Below the pieces are notes generated by a model. That model was not told the origin of the DNA, did no database searches, and saw nothing but the letters and a program-made list of their open reading frames with translations. From Bacteroidota bacterium (GTDB taxonomy: Bacteria; Bacteroidota; Bacteroidia; Cytophagales; Cyclobacteriaceae), in NCBI GenBank assembly GCA_023412765.1, contig JAEZBX010000062.1, positions 1 through 64,000 on the forward strand: DNA of 64,000 nt, given 5' to 3'. The position numbers were made by a program, and so were the translations under genes. Numbering within the stretch: position 1 is the stretch's first letter; every line of letters begins with the position of its first letter. Of this stretch, positions 1 through 8,774 are shown one piece after another.

Positions 1-1
1 A

Positions 2-775
2 TTGATTAATGATATTTGGCCCCGCATGGATGACTACAAGAAAAGATTGCGCGATTTTTTGCAGAATGGTGATAAGGAATTTCTTCCTCACATCTCCACT
101 GACTGTGTGATATTCGGCTTTCACAACAATGAATTGAAAGTGTTGTTGCTCAAATGGAAAGACAAGGATAATTGGTGTCTGCCTGGGGGATTTGTAAGGC
201 GTGATGAATCTCTTGAAGATTCAGCGATGCGTGTTCTGAAAGAACGAACCGGCCTCGAAAATATCTTTCTTCAGCAGTTTCATGCCTTCGGTGATCCCGA
301 AAGAGAAAAGAACAAACGAACAGTAACGCCGGTCGGAAACGCCAGAAGTTGGATAACGGCAAGATTCATTACCGTTGGCTATTGGGCACTAGTTGAGTAT
401 TCAAGAGTAACACCGCGCCCTGATTGGCTGAGCGATCAGTGTATGTGGTGGGACTTACCCGATATACCAAACCTGATTTATGACCATAACAAAATTATCG
501 CGACGGCGCTAGACGCTCTCAGACATAGCCTTAACGATTATCCAGTGGGTTATAATCTGTTGCCGGAAAAATTTACCATGCCTGATCTCCAGCGACTCTA
601 TGAAACTATTTTAGGAACTTCACTTGACCGAAGGAACTTTCAAAAGAAAATGCTGGCATTAAATGTTCTTGAAAGATTAAATGAGAGAAAGACAGGCGGC
701 GCACATAAGGCGCCTTTTCTATATCGATTTGATAAAAGAAAATATGAAAGGGCCCTTAAACAGTTTAAGGTTTAA
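2..775 (+). CDS. Nudix-fold transcriptional regulator (NrtR/AraR type)
   Basis: A Nudix domain (about residues 30-165) is followed by a C-terminal winged-helix region (about 170-257), the arrangement of NrtR-like regulators. In Bacteroidota such proteins sense a sugar or nucleotide and bind DNA. The Nudix box can be aligned (GFVRRDE, then RVLKERTGL), but the catalytic RE-U-x-E-E core reads RV-L-K-E-R, so two usual glutamate positions are changed. This points to ligand sensing rather than hydrolysis, as in Bacteroides AraR. The reading frame is open to the window edge with a TTG at 2. An in-frame ATG at 26 (MDDYKKRL) gives 249 residues and is a likely start, but the gene could begin outside the window. 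The ligand and regulon are unknown. The stop codon lies inside a reiterated word array shared with the converging kinase gene. Confidence 0.8.
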   Translation: MINDIWPRMDDYKKRLRDFLQNGDKEFLPHISTDCVIFGFHNNELKVLLLKWKDKDNWCLPGGFVRRDESLEDSAMRVLKERTGLENIFLQQFHAFGDPEREKNKRTVTPVGNARSWITARFITVGYWALVEYSRVTPRPDWLSDQCMWWDLPDIPNLIYDHNKIIATALDALRHSLNDYPVGYNLLPEKFTMPDLQRLYETILGTSLDRRNFQKKMLALNVLERLNERKTGGAHKAPFLYRFDKRKYERALKQFKV

Positions 776-828
776 GGTTTAAAGTTTAAGGTTGCGCACG
801 GACGCTAATAACTAATAACTAATAACTA
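763..828. repeat. Reiterated-word intergenic element A
   Basis: Near-tandem words of the type GTTTAAGGTTTAAA run from about 763 to 792, followed by a GCGCAC core (794-799) and three copies of the word AATAACTA up to about 828. The array contains the stop codon of the Nudix regulator (773-775) and that of the converging histidine kinase (826-828). The first word recurs inverted near 16571-16602, and the second inverted near 9927-9951. The function is unknown; the position suggests a gene-end structure. Confidence 0.6.
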
Positions 829-3800
829 TTCCTGGGGGATTTGAATCACGAACGAAGAGCCGGTACCGTAAATGGATTTCACTTCGATTGTGCCACCGAG
901 TTTTAGAATGATCTCTTTAACAATAAATAGTCCAAGCCCTGAACCGTGTGACCTGTCGGTGGCCCTGTAATACATCTCAAAGATTCGCGCCTGCCTTTCC
1001 TTTTCGATACCCATACCGTTGTCGGTAATCGTTATGGTTTTACCTTGACCGTTTTGATGAAAATCGATGTGTATATATGAATCGGTTTTTGAAAAGTCAG
1101 CATACTTAACGCTGTTGCTGATCAGGTTGTGTAACACAACTTTAATTCGTTGTGGATCGCTTTTGATGAACGAATCCTGATCGACCGTATTTCGGAATTC
1201 AATCCGACGTGCATCTGGCCAATAAGCCAGCTCGCGCAATACTTCGTCGACAAGGTCACGGAAATTAAATCGTGTGGTTTGTACGTCGAGGTGATAGTTT
1301 CTTGAAAACTCTACCATGCTTTTTATTACGCGATCGAGCTTTTGTACACTGAATTCTATGTGATTATAATACTCGCTAAGTCGGTCACGCTCTTTTTCCA
1401 ATCGCGCAATTTGAACCAGGCCAAGAACGGATTTCAGCGGAGCACTTAAGTCATGTGATGCGCTGTACACAAAGCGGTCAAGTTCGGTAACAGTCTTATC
1501 AAGTTGTTTTATTGTTTCCTCCAGTTTCCTCGTGCGCTGATCGACGAGTACTTCGAGTTGCTCGTTTATCTCATTTAGTTTCTGTTTTGCTAACCGAAGG
1601 TCCTCACGCTGAAGAATGATCTGATCATTTTGTGCTGTCAGCTCTTCATTTTGCGCCTGGATCTCATTATTTTTTTCAACAATCTGAACTTGCTGTTTAT
1701 GAAGCTTTTTATTTTGATCCTTAATCTCATTCATCTTCTCTTTAAGCTCCTGGTTTTTAAGCCTTAGTTGTTGCGTGCGCTGCCTAACTTTCTTTTTGAG
1801 CTTACGCTTTTGTCTTTCGAGGTAGCTAATTCTAACTCGAACCGCTGAAAAAATCGTTATCGCTGACAACGCTACTATTGAGATACGGAATGCAGTAGTC
1901 TGCCACCATGCAGGCAAGATCTTAATGTTAAGTTCCTTGGCATGTGTTGTCCATACTCCATCACTATTGGAAGCTTTAACCTTTAATTTGTATGATCCAG
2001 GGTTAAGATTAGTGAAGGTGACTTTCCTTTCGGCTCCAATTTGTTGCCACGAATCGTTCAAGCCTTCCAACATATAAGCGTATCGGTTACGGTTGGAAAA
2101 ACTGTACTCGAGCAATGCGAAACCAACACTGAATGAATTTTGATAACTTTTCAGTTCAAGATTTTTGGCGAGAACAATATTCTCTGTCAACGGTGAGCCT
2201 GGATCATTTACATTCATTTCTCTATTGCTCAGGAAAAAATTGGTGAAGGCAATATCTGGCACGTGTGAACTGGACTTGACCGAACCTGGATCAAAAGCAT
2301 TCATTCCATTTATTCCACCAAATAGTAAAGTACCATCGGAAGTTGTAAGCGAGCTTTCAGGATTGTATTGACTACCCTGCAAACCATCTAGTCGGCTGTA
2401 GTTTTTTATTTTTTTCGATGTCGGATTGAACTCTGAGATTCCCTTATTACTACTTAACCAAAGGTTGCCGGTAGTTACATCTTGTTCGATTGCATACACC
2501 ACATTGTTCGGCAACCCATCTTTTTCCATGTAAATTTCTGTTTCTTTTTTTTCAGGATGATAGCTAATTAACCCCGTACCGTTTGTGCCTAGCCATAGTG
2601 TTCCATTTTTATCCTCGTGGATCGATAAAATAGTCGCGTCCTTTTTTAGAATATCATTCTCAATAATTTGAAAAGATTTCTCTGGAGATTGGAGCATCCT
2701 CAAACCGCGGGTTTCTGTTGAGACCCAAACACGGCTATGCTTATCGATATGAATTGTCTTTATGTTGTAACGTTCTGACGTGCTGGTATCGGGCTCAAGA
2801 GATGGATAATGCATAAACCTATCGGTTGCGATGTCGAGGCGACTCAGCCCGCCGTTGAATGTACCGATCCAGAGATGTTTATTATCATCGGCCTTTAATG
2901 TCATTACCTGGTTGACCAACGGACCACGCTCATCCTGAGCAGCTGGATAATGTTTAAAGGTCCCGGTCCGTAGATCATATCTTATCAGCCCCATGCTCCA
3001 TGTACCTATCCACAAATTCCCACTCTTATCAAATTCAAGACATTTTATTTTCTGCACCCGGCCATTACGAAGTCTTATTGTAATTCGCTTGAAACCTTCT
3101 TTGTTGATATTGTGTATGCCTCCTTTAAGAAAATTTAGCCCGCCTCCATCCGTTCCGACCCAAAGATTGCCGCTGGCATCTTCGGCAAATGCAGAAACAT
3201 TGTTGTTGCTAAGACTTCCTGGGTCCCAAATTTTTGATCTTATCGGATTAAATTTTAAAGCATTCTTATCATAAATGTTTATGCCTCCATAATATGAGCC
3301 TATCCAAAACCGGCCCATCTTATCCTGGTAAAATGCTTTTATGGAATTGCTCAACAAACTTGTAGGTTCCAGTTCATTGTGCGTATAATTGACGAAGTAG
3401 CAATCACTGAATGGATCAAAGCTGTAGTGCAAAAAACTGAGACCGTTGTCTGTTGAGATCCAAAAATTTCCTTCAGGATCTTCGTGCACACCTTCAAGCT
3501 GATTGTGATCCAGCTGATTTGCCTCGGGCCCAGCTGTATGATGGGCTACCTTCTTCGATACCGGATCATAAACATATAGGCCATCGCCCCATGTGCTGAT
3601 CCATAATCTGTTTTTCGAATCAATCTTCAGTCGTTGTGCCCGATTGGAAACTGAATCTTTAAGTATGAATTGTAACTTTTTAGTCCTCGGGTCATAGCGT
3701 TGTATTCCGCCTCCGTGCATGGCGAGAAGTAAGGTCTTGTTCTTATCCTCAACGATATCACCGACCCAGGATGACGAAGGATTGCTGGCGATTTCCTTTA

Positions 3801-4323
3801 TCACCACATTGGTAAATTCAATCCTATCAGGTATCGTGTCTGGAATAGAAAAATAGCTGAAACCTCGTTCTCTGAGACCGATGTATAATCTTCCGTCGGA
3901 ACTTTCGCTGATGACCCGGATTTGGTTGCTCATAAGCGATTGCGGATCTCCGGGGATATTCTTAAAACATTTAAAGTTATTTTCTTTTCGATTGTACCAG
4001 CACAGACCCGCGTCAAGCGTTCCGATCCACAAGTTGTTTTTTGAATCCTGAAATATTTGAAGAATAAAATTGCTGGTAAGACTTAAAGAATCCTCTGAAT
4101 TATGACGATAGTCAACGAGGGAGTAACCATCATACCGTTGCAAGCCATCTTCTGTCCCGAACCAAAAAAAGCCCTGATAGTCCTGGATGATAGATCGCAC
4201 ATTTCCGTTTGCAAGACCATCGTCGGTAGTGATATGGTTGAATTTGATATCCTGCGCGAAGCACACGGATGCCAGAATAACCAGATGCCCGGCACACACA
4301 GCTCTTAAAATATACCTCCGCAT
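826..4323 (-). CDS. Two-component regulator propeller / Y_Y_Y sensor histidine kinase
   Basis: This is an inner-membrane sensor kinase of 1165 residues. It has a signal sequence (about 1-23, ending CFAQ), a long periplasmic part built of propeller repeats with recurring motifs such as LWIGT, FWFGT and LWVGT (about 25-735), a Y_Y_Y domain (about 740-800), one transmembrane helix (about 812-832) and a long coiled coil rich in K, Q and E. A HisKA domain follows with SHDLSAPL (phospho-acceptor H957), then an HATPase_c domain with N-box HNLISNSVKY, DNGMGIE and GSGLGLF. The sensor half is that of hybrid two-component systems for glycan cues, but there is no receiver and no AraC domain, so a separate response regulator is needed. 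The signal is probably periplasmic, possibly an oligosaccharide. The gene converges on the Nudix regulator and diverges from the next gene across 180 bases. Confidence 0.9.
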   Translation of the reverse strand: MRRYILRAVCAGHLVILASVCFAQDIKFNHITTDDGLANGNVRSIIQDYQGFFWFGTEDGLQRYDGYSLVDYRHNSEDSLSLTSNFILQIFQDSKNNLWIGTLDAGLCWYNRKENNFKCFKNIPGDPQSLMSNQIRVISESSDGRLYIGLRERGFSYFSIPDTIPDRIEFTNVVIKEIASNPSSSWVGDIVEDKNKTLLLAMHGGGIQRYDPRTKKLQFILKDSVSNRAQRLKIDSKNRLWISTWGDGLYVYDPVSKKVAHHTAGPEANQLDHNQLEGVHEDPEGNFWISTDNGLSFLHYSFDPFSDCYFVNYTHNELEPTSLLSNSIKAFYQDKMGRFWIGSYYGGINIYDKNALKFNPIRSKIWDPGSLSNNNVSAFAEDASGNLWVGTDGGGLNFLKGGIHNINKEGFKRITIRLRNGRVQKIKCLEFDKSGNLWIGTWSMGLIRYDLRTGTFKHYPAAQDERGPLVNQVMTLKADDNKHLWIGTFNGGLSRLDIATDRFMHYPSLEPDTSTSERYNIKTIHIDKHSRVWVSTETRGLRMLQSPEKSFQIIENDILKKDATILSIHEDKNGTLWLGTNGTGLISYHPEKKETEIYMEKDGLPNNVVYAIEQDVTTGNLWLSSNKGISEFNPTSKKIKNYSRLDGLQGSQYNPESSLTTSDGTLLFGGINGMNAFDPGSVKSSSHVPDIAFTNFFLSNREMNVNDPGSPLTENIVLAKNLELKSYQNSFSVGFALLEYSFSNRNRYAYMLEGLNDSWQQIGAERKVTFTNLNPGSYKLKVKASNSDGVWTTHAKELNIKILPAWWQTTAFRISIVALSAITIFSAVRVRISYLERQKRKLKKKVRQRTQQLRLKNQELKEKMNEIKDQNKKLHKQQVQIVEKNNEIQAQNEELTAQNDQIILQREDLRLAKQKLNEINEQLEVLVDQRTRKLEETIKQLDKTVTELDRFVYSASHDLSAPLKSVLGLVQIARLEKERDRLSEYYNHIEFSVQKLDRVIKSMVEFSRNYHLDVQTTRFNFRDLVDEVLRELAYWPDARRIEFRNTVDQDSFIKSDPQRIKVVLHNLISNSVKYADFSKTDSYIHIDFHQNGQGKTITITDNGMGIEKERQARIFEMYYRATDRSHGSGLGLFIVKEIILKLGGTIEVKSIYGTGSSFVIQIPQE

Positions 4324-4503
4324 AGACTCGAACCGTTATAGTCCGTAGCAATGGTTTGCCTTCAGGACTCGAAACCCTCAAGAAGGTAACAAAAATATCG
4401 GATAATTGCTTTAGGGAGAGAGTACCAAAAGTCTGATAGATGCTTTTGATGGTAATCCAAAGGGTTCGATTTTTAGATCTTCCAACTTTCTGAATACCTT
4501 TCG

Positions 4504-5046
4504 ATGATGATATCGGTACGCTACACAAGACTTTTTCTGGCTGCATGTTTATTGTGCGCCTGCTTCTGTGCAGGTGCTCAGAAACAATTGGTGTTGTTGA
4601 GACATCAAAAAGTTATTATGAGGTTTGAACCTGGCGACCAATTTGTAATTTCTCTAAAAGGTGAAAAAGAAAAAATAGACAGCTACGTCAATAATCTTTT
4701 TGACACAGCAGTTGTACTGCACCGAACCCTGATACCACTTCACAAAATTGACAGAATATATTTTCGACAGTCCAGCCTCGTGAACCTCGTGGGAAAATTT
4801 TTGGTGGTAGGCGGAGTGGCGTATTTTCTTATTGATCAATTTAATGTCGTAGTGGTAAATGGCGATAAAGCAGATCTTGATAAAGACGTTACAACTGTTT
4901 CGGCGGCAATGGTTGGCGTAGGCTTACCGATGATGCTTATAAAAAAGAAGTCCCAAAAAATCCACGGTAAGTACAGATTGCTCGTCGTACAGAAAGGATC
5001 TCCATTTTACCTTGAACCCATTAACAAAGACTTCCCCGATCCGTAG
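4504..5046 (+). CDS. Exported protein of unknown function
   Basis: A protein of 180 residues with an N-terminal signal sequence (hydrophobic LFLAACLLCACFCAGAQ, probable cleavage after AQ). A basic and charged stretch follows, then two hydrophobic segments (about 93-116 and 130-147) separated by an acidic linker (NGDKADLDKD). The family was not recognised and no catalytic motif is visible. The hydrophobic segments could be membrane helices or glycine-containing beta-structure. ATG at 4504 is the first start in a 180-base divergent region shared with the histidine kinase, so the two may share regulation. Ends at a TAG that runs straight into a reiterated-word element. Confidence 0.7.
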   Translation: MMISVRYTRLFLAACLLCACFCAGAQKQLVLLRHQKVIMRFEPGDQFVISLKGEKEKIDSYVNNLFDTAVVLHRTLIPLHKIDRIYFRQSSLVNLVGKFLVVGGVAYFLIDQFNVVVVNGDKADLDKDVTTVSAAMVGVGLPMMLIKKKSQKIHGKYRLLVVQKGSPFYLEPINKDFPDP

Positions 5047-5193
5047 CGCCCCTTATACCTTATACCTCTTTATTCGTTATCTACTTTGTCATATTTTTTG
5101 AGGCTTCTGAAGAAAGGAATAAGGAATAGGGTATAAGGTATAGGGGGTGCGCACTTTTCGACCCTATTCCTTATCCCCTATTCCCTATTCCTC
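5047..5193. repeat. Reiterated-word element B with GTGCGCAC core
   Basis: The element starts at the stop codon of the preceding gene with a CCTTATACCTTATACC array. It then has a purine-rich arm of GGAATAAGGAATAGG and GTATAAGGTATAGG words (about 5115-5146), the palindrome GTGCGCAC (5147-5154) and a pyrimidine arm of CCTATTCCTTATCCCC words (about 5161-5191). The arms are complementary, so the transcript could fold into a long imperfect hairpin. A close relative with the same words and the same core lies at 23133-23213. Confidence 0.65.
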
Positions 5194-5267
5194 AAAATTC
5201 CCACTACTTCCCAACGCAGACTATTTCCTATATATTTGCACTTCGTTAAAAAAAAGAATATCTATTC

Positions 5268-6366
5268 ATGACAACAGATCATTTGAAAGATTTAAAGGCT
5301 CGTGTTAGCGCCTTGAGGGGGTATCTTTGACTACGATCGTAAGAGCCTGGAAGTAAAAGATGAAGAATTAATAACACAACAAGCTGATTTTTGGAACAAT
5401 CCGAAGGAAGCTGAAGCTGTTCTGAAGAGCATACGAACCAAGAAGGTTTGGACTGACGCTTTTGATAACGTTTCGAAGCTGATGGATGACCTGGAGGTGC
5501 TGAATGAATTTCATGAAGCAGGTGACGTCGGCGAGGAAGAGTTGGAGCGTGAATATCAAACGGCTGCAAAAGCCGTTGAAGAACTGGAGTTCAAAAAGAT
5601 GCTGAGCCAGGAAGAGGACCAACTCGGCGCTGTAATAGAAATTAACCCAGGGGCTGGAGGCACGGAGAGTCAGGATTGGGCAGATATGCTCAACCGCATG
5701 TACATCATGTGGGGTGAGAAGAATGGTTATAAGGTGACACAGATCGATTATCAATCCGGCGATGTTGCAGGGATTAAGTCGGCAACGCTTGAGTTGGAGG
5801 GTCCGTTCGCTTATGGCAAGCTCAAATCCGAAATCGGCGTTCACCGCCTGGTGCGCATCTCACCGTTTGATTCCAATCAACGCAGGCATACGTCTTTTGC
5901 ATCGATTTTCGTATATCCGAAGGTTGACGATTCTATCGAGATAGAAATTAATCCTGCTGATATTGAAATTCAGACCTCTCGTTCGGGCGGTGCGGGTGGC
6001 CAGAACGTTAACAAGGTTGAAACAAAAGTTCAACTCACACATAAGCCTACCGGTATTGTTATAGTTTGTCAGGTTGAGCGATCACAGCATGCAAACCGTG
6101 AACGGGCCATGCAGATGCTCAAGTCGAAGTTGTATCAAATGGAAATTGAGAAGCGCAATGCCGAACGCGACAAGGTTGAAGCGGGGAAAATGAAAATTGA
6201 TTTTGGTTCGCAGATCCGAAATTATGTTTTGCATCCCTACAAGCTTGTGAAAGATGCGCGTACCGGTGTTGAGAGTCATGATGCCCAAAGTGTCTTAGAT
6301 GGAGACCTCGATGATTTTATTAAGGCGTATCTACTTGGATCGCAGGAGATGACGCAGGGTGGTTGA
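5268..6366 (+). CDS. prfB: Peptide chain release factor 2, programmed +1 frameshift
   Basis: RF2 ends translation at UGA and UAA codons. The gene is in two frames: ATG at 5268 encodes 20 residues ending RGYL, then an in-frame TGA at 5328-5330; reading continues in the +1 frame from 5329 (GAC, TAC), giving LDYDRKSL and about 365 residues in total, the usual RF2 length. The junction CTT-TGA-C and the upstream AGGGGG are the classical autoregulatory site: low RF2 lets ribosomes slip at UGA. The body shows SPF (in RISPFDSNQRR), which reads the stop codon, and GGQ (in GGAGGQNVNKVE), which triggers peptide release. A single-frame gene call would lose the N-terminus or suggest a pseudogene. The stop overlaps the start of the following MFS gene. 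Confidence 0.96.
5316..5330 (+). promoter_or_regulatory. prfB: prfB recoding site
   Basis: AGGGGG (5316-5321), then TAT, CTT (5325-5327) and the in-frame TGA stop (5328-5330) followed by C. The Shine-Dalgarno-like AGGGGG three nucleotides before the CTT slip codon and the weak UGA-C context are the conserved parts of the RF2 frameshift signal. Most gene starts in this window have A/T-rich leaders with no Shine-Dalgarno, so this internal one stands out. Confidence 0.95.
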
Positions 6367-7583
6367 GGACAACGCCATTGAGTAAACCAAGAAAATATAA
6401 CAACCAATTCTGGCTGCTCTGCATTAGCTCGTTATTATTCTTTGCCAGTTTCAATATGCTTATCCCGGAGTTGCCGGGATACATCACCAGTCTTGGTGGT
6501 CCGGAATACAAGGGATTGATAATTTCCCTTTTCACAATCACAGCCATGATTTCCCGGCCATTTAGCGGCAAGTTGTCCGATTCAGTAGGACGCGTGCCGG
6601 TGATGATGGTCGGTTCGCTGGTTTGCTTCCTCTGCAGTATGCTGTATCCGTTGCTATCAACAGTAGCTGGATTCCTCTTCCTGCGTTTGTTTCATGGCTT
6701 TTCAACAGGCTTCAAACCTACAGGTCAGGCGGCATATCTGTCTGATGTTATCCCTGCGGACCGAAAAGGGGAAGCAATGGGGCTGTTAGGTACTGCCAGC
6801 TCCCTCGGAATGGCGGGTGGCCCAGCCGTTGGTGGATTCATCACCAACCAGTTTGGATTAAATATCATGTTTTATTGTTCCGCCGCTTTTGCACTTTTGT
6901 CTGCGGTCATTATTGGTGGAATAAAGGAAACCTTGCCTGTTAAACAACCTTTTAGTATAAGCATCCTGAAAGTAAATCGCCAGGATTTATTTGATCGGCG
7001 TGTCATCACTCCATGCGTAGTGATGGTACTTCTCGTTTATTCATATGGTACCGTGTTTACATTAATTCCGGATTTCGGCAAACATGTTGGTATACGGAAC
7101 AATGGACTGCTATTTACTTACATGACACTGACATCTTTGCTAGTGCGACTAGTTGGTGGAAAGGCTTCAGATATGTGGGGAAGAAAACCCGTTCTGCAGG
7201 TTTGTGCGACGTTGATTCTATTCTCGATGACCATTATTGCTTTTGCGGAATCCCAATTCCAATTGATTCTGGGAATCTGTTTTTATGGATTGGCGCAGGG
7301 TGCTTCATCGCCAACTTTGCTCGCGTGGGCGACTGACCTCAGCGACCCTAATGCAAAGGGCCGGGGAGTGGCGTCTCTATATATTTTTATGGAGTTCGGT
7401 ATTGGAATAGGAGCGTTTGCATCCGGGTTAGTGTATGCCAATGATCCTTCGAGGTTCTTTATGTCTTTTATTATTTGCGCACTTTTCGCCGGAATTGCGA
7501 TGATCTATCTATACAGCTTCGCAAAGCCGACTCCAGGAAACAGGGTCGTTCTGGGGAGTTCTCCAGTTAATAAAAATGCGTAA
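6363..7583 (+). CDS. Major facilitator superfamily transporter
   Basis: A proton- or solute-driven transporter of about 406 residues with some twelve hydrophobic segments across the inner membrane. The MFS loop 2-3 signature is visible (GKLSDSVGRVPVM, about residues 68-80) and a second copy occurs in the second half (GGKASDMWGRKPVL). The N-half also has FLRLFHGFSTGF and the multidrug-like GPAVGGFI motif near 157-164. The substrate cannot be read from the sequence; drug or metabolite efflux is most likely. No ATG is available near the start. TTG at 6363 overlaps the prfB stop (TTGA), and a second TTG at 6378 is possible, so translation is probably coupled to prfB and the two genes form an operon. 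Confidence 0.88.
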   Translation: MRTTPLSKPRKYNNQFWLLCISSLLFFASFNMLIPELPGYITSLGGPEYKGLIISLFTITAMISRPFSGKLSDSVGRVPVMMVGSLVCFLCSMLYPLLSTVAGFLFLRLFHGFSTGFKPTGQAAYLSDVIPADRKGEAMGLLGTASSLGMAGGPAVGGFITNQFGLNIMFYCSAAFALLSAVIIGGIKETLPVKQPFSISILKVNRQDLFDRRVITPCVVMVLLVYSYGTVFTLIPDFGKHVGIRNNGLLFTYMTLTSLLVRLVGGKASDMWGRKPVLQVCATLILFSMTIIAFAESQFQLILGICFYGLAQGASSPTLLAWATDLSDPNAKGRGVASLYIFMEFGIGIGAFASGLVYANDPSRFFMSFIICALFAGIAMIYLYSFAKPTPGNRVVLGSSPVNKNA

Positions 7584-7584
7584 A

Positions 7585-7642
7585 TGAGGCTTTTTTGCTG
7601 AATTTTCGAGTCAAGAGCGTAGGTACAGCCTCAAGTTTTTTT
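7585..7642 (+). terminator. Possible terminator after the MFS gene
   Basis: TGAGGCT (7585-7591) can pair with AGCCTCA (7627-7633) and is followed by AGTTTTTTT. The loop is long (about 35 nt), so this is a weaker candidate than the other terminators in the window. Confidence 0.4.
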
Positions 7643-7696
7643 GAATACTGAAGTTTTTCTATTAGTTTGGATCATCAATTAGCCTAATCCGTATCC

Positions 7697-8239
7697 GTGA
7701 GAAAAATATTCTCCATAGCCTTTTGTTTCATGCTACTCCTCAACGTGATGGGCTATTACGGAGTTTTCCTCGGGCTTCAATACAACAATGATATGAATAT
7801 GATTCAGCGCCTGGATGCTGAGGATTATTCTGCGTCAGAAACTGTGCTAATCAAGGTTCCACTTACAGTTCCTTATGCGACAGACTCGAAATCATTCGAA
7901 CGTGTTGATGGAAAGTTTGAACATAACGGTGAATTTTATCGCCTGGTAAAACAGCGCCTCGCTGATGACACCCTTTATATTGTATGCATTAAGGACTTCC
8001 AGAAAAAGCGAATTAATGATGCAATGTCAACGTTCGTGAAGACTTTCACTGACAAGCCTGTAGATCAGCATTCCAGTGCGAAGATCACGATTAGTTTTAT
8101 CAAAGATTATATACAACAGTCGTTTACTCTACAGCACATATCAATGGGCTGGACGATTGATGTTGTAAAAGAAACCTCTTGTAGTTTTTTAGAATCTACA
8201 TTTCACACCTCGATTTTACATCCACCCGAACGGGCCTAG
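7697..8239 (+). CDS. Hypothetical exported or membrane-anchored protein
   Basis: A protein of 180 residues starting at GTG 7697, with one N-terminal hydrophobic segment (IFSIAFCFMLLLNVMGYYGVFLG region) that may be a signal anchor. The remainder is soluble and charged, with YATDSKSFERVDGKFEHNG in the middle and a C-terminal HPPERA. I have a general impression of similar proteins next to outer-membrane receptor genes in Bacteroidota, but no receptor gene follows here. No catalytic residues can be named. The downstream 535 bases carry no gene, so it stands alone. Confidence 0.65.
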   Translation: MRKIFSIAFCFMLLLNVMGYYGVFLGLQYNNDMNMIQRLDAEDYSASETVLIKVPLTVPYATDSKSFERVDGKFEHNGEFYRLVKQRLADDTLYIVCIKDFQKKRINDAMSTFVKTFTDKPVDQHSSAKITISFIKDYIQQSFTLQHISMGWTIDVVKETSCSFLESTFHTSILHPPERA

Positions 8240-8774
8240 TACTGCAGTTCTTAATTCGACATTCGTGATTGTAAGAACTATGCACCTGCGCATCCGGTAA
8301 ACTGGACAGCGCTTTGTTCCGCCACATTTCTTGAGTGAGATAGCCTTAGCGTCTGCATTGTTTGGTTTGCAAGAAGCTGGGTAAATCGAAAAAGTAATAA
8401 GCATTATTGGGTTTTGCTGAATACGTTCGCCTCCTCAACATTTAAAATGGGAAATATATTGGCGTGACTGAGATGGGTCCTTAGCATTGTTTGGGTTTGC
8501 TTTGGACAAATACACAGATCAACGCTATCACAGTGCATAGATTTTTGGTTATAGGGAAATTTGAAAGGGATCCGCTGATATTTGGGTTTATCATGCGGGT
8601 CCTAATCAAAACCTGAAAACCTCGACAATCCAAAGTCAATTACGAGCTCATAATAAACAAACTTGACCGCCAGCTATTTGGGTTGCTGGCGGTCCTGTTT
8701 TCAGCCTGTCTCAGAAAAAATTCATCCTGATTAGATTTGATCAAAGCCCCAACTCCAGCACTTTATCAACAACC
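8240..8774. other. Gene-free stretch between 180-residue protein and DUF3179 gene
   Basis: No convincing reading frame on either strand. Two similar short runs, CATTGTTTGGTTTGC and CATTGTTTGGGTTTGC, occur about 130 bases apart (near 8356 and 8485). A strong hairpin is present near the end (8665-8694). The rest may be decayed sequence or leader for the DUF3179 gene. Confidence 0.5.
8665..8700 (+). terminator. Rho-independent terminator-like hairpin
   Basis: A perfect 10-bp stem, GACCGCCAGC (8665-8674) with GCTGGCGGTC (8685-8694), a 10-nt loop, and a short T-rich tail CTGTTTT. It lies 75 bases before the next start codon on the same strand, so it could end upstream transcription or act as a leader structure. 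Confidence 0.6.

Noticed and set aside
4130..4546. Minus-strand 138-residue frame across the start of the kinase gene and the next gene
   Set aside because: It overlaps two genes in other frames, has no recognisable domain and no hydrophobic pattern of its own.
5482..6366. Short form of prfB starting at ATG 5482
   Set aside because: The upstream 71 codons are needed for a full RF2 and are joined through the frameshift site; the internal ATG is not the start.
8240..8774. Decayed outer-membrane receptor gene downstream of the 180-residue protein
   Set aside because: No TonB-receptor motifs could be seen in any frame; stops are frequent throughout.
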